This document shows, piece after piece, positions 63,567 through 64,000 of a DNA stretch of 64,000 nt. Positions within the stretch are counted from its first letter, which is position 1. Each line of letters begins with the position of its first letter. The stretch spans positions 4,215,204 to 4,279,203 of the forward strand of contig OX422184.1 in the NCBI GenBank assembly GCA_949130485.1, read 5' to 3'. The translations under genes and the position numbers were made by a program. The notes under the pieces are model-generated. The model searched no databases and was not told the origin of the DNA. It was given only the letters and a program-made list of their open reading frames with translations. This DNA is from Agelas oroides (Eukaryota > Porifera > Demospongiae > Agelasida > Agelasidae).

Positions 63567-63905
63567 TAATTCGCTTTTTTTTCGTCTAGTAAATTTTCGT
63601 CAAAAAAATATTCGCGTAAAATAATTTTCGCACAGACCAAATTGAACGAAAATATAATTTTACAAGTCGCTTGTGGTGGGCGTTAATTGAGGAGATCGCA
63701 CCGCGTGCCGAAGAGATGGTTTGTAAAAGGAGATGGCTAGTTGTGTTAGAGGCTACCACGTATACAAGGATATATGGGCAGCAGCAATTGGGGAAGTACT
63801 TGTGTGTAGCAGGGAGCCAACAAACATCGGAAAAATTTTCGTTGTAAAATTATATTCGCGTAAAAATTTTTCGTACATTTTCTGTGTACGAAAATATTTT
63901 TGGGT
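63567..63905. repeat. AT-rich foldback with TTTTCG motifs
   Basis: The left part (TTCGTCAAAAAAATATTCGC, ACGAAAATATAATTTTAC) is inverted relative to the right part (AAAATTTTCGTTGTAAAATT, ATTATATTCGCGTAAAAA). The short open frame at 63733 falls in its centre and is not taken as a gene. Confidence 0.5.
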
Positions 63906-64000
63906 AGATGATCTTACAAATAATGTATAGATTGTATGAGACACCCTCTGTGTAAGGTAGCTATCTCCTGAGGATGCAATTCATCCCTATTTATCGACAC

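Overview
The window looks like nuclear DNA of an early-branching animal, most probably a demosponge. The reasons are a very large multi-SRCR receptor gene (a family strongly expanded in sponges), compact GT-AG introns of 60-110 bp beside a few TE-swollen ones, animal MZT2 and WDR4 genes, TTAGGG-type repeats, and dense small DNA transposons. Sea urchin, cnidarian or amphioxus cannot be excluded by eye. No prokaryotic gene, rRNA or CRISPR array was seen.

Layout. 1-12.2 kb: no supported gene; foldback elements, nested MITEs and two tRNA-derived SINEs. 12.22-51.50 kb (+): one gene that I assemble into 50 coding exons (8,757 nt, 2,918 aa). It encodes a signal peptide, 22 SRCR domains as 11 alternating A-B pairs, a Thr/Ser/Pro mucin-like stalk of eleven 15-residue repeats, a cysteine-containing juxtamembrane region, one transmembrane helix and a 57-residue tail. 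Every junction of the SRCR part is phase 1, and each domain is split over two exons. Pairs 2 to 8 form a tandem array of seven units with a 1,024-bp period, introns included. Two units carry transposon insertions whose limits can be read exactly because the other units keep the empty site. The intron splitting the first SRCR domain is 12.9 kb and consists largely of transposable elements.

51.5-55.2 kb: intergenic, with a long (GGCWGTAGT)n minisatellite and a hammerhead-ribozyme-like hairpin. 55.18-57.24 kb (-): a four-exon MZT2 (MOZART2, gamma-tubulin complex subunit). 57.31 kb to beyond 63.2 kb (+): WDR4 (WD40 subunit of the tRNA m7G46 methyltransferase), seven exons seen, 3' part outside the window. 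MZT2 and WDR4 start codons are 72 bp apart and divergent, so they probably share a promoter. A WDR4 intron holds about 49 copies of a 37-bp minisatellite.

The most unusual system is the SRCR receptor. It has a homogenising tandem array, a conserved in-frame read-through peptide ending in a stop after nearly every pair, two array introns that are multiples of three without stops, and duplicated splice acceptors 18 nt apart. Together these could yield many membrane and secreted isoforms from one locus. Exon structures are my manual reading from splice consensus, frame and domain homology; no transcript or database search was available.
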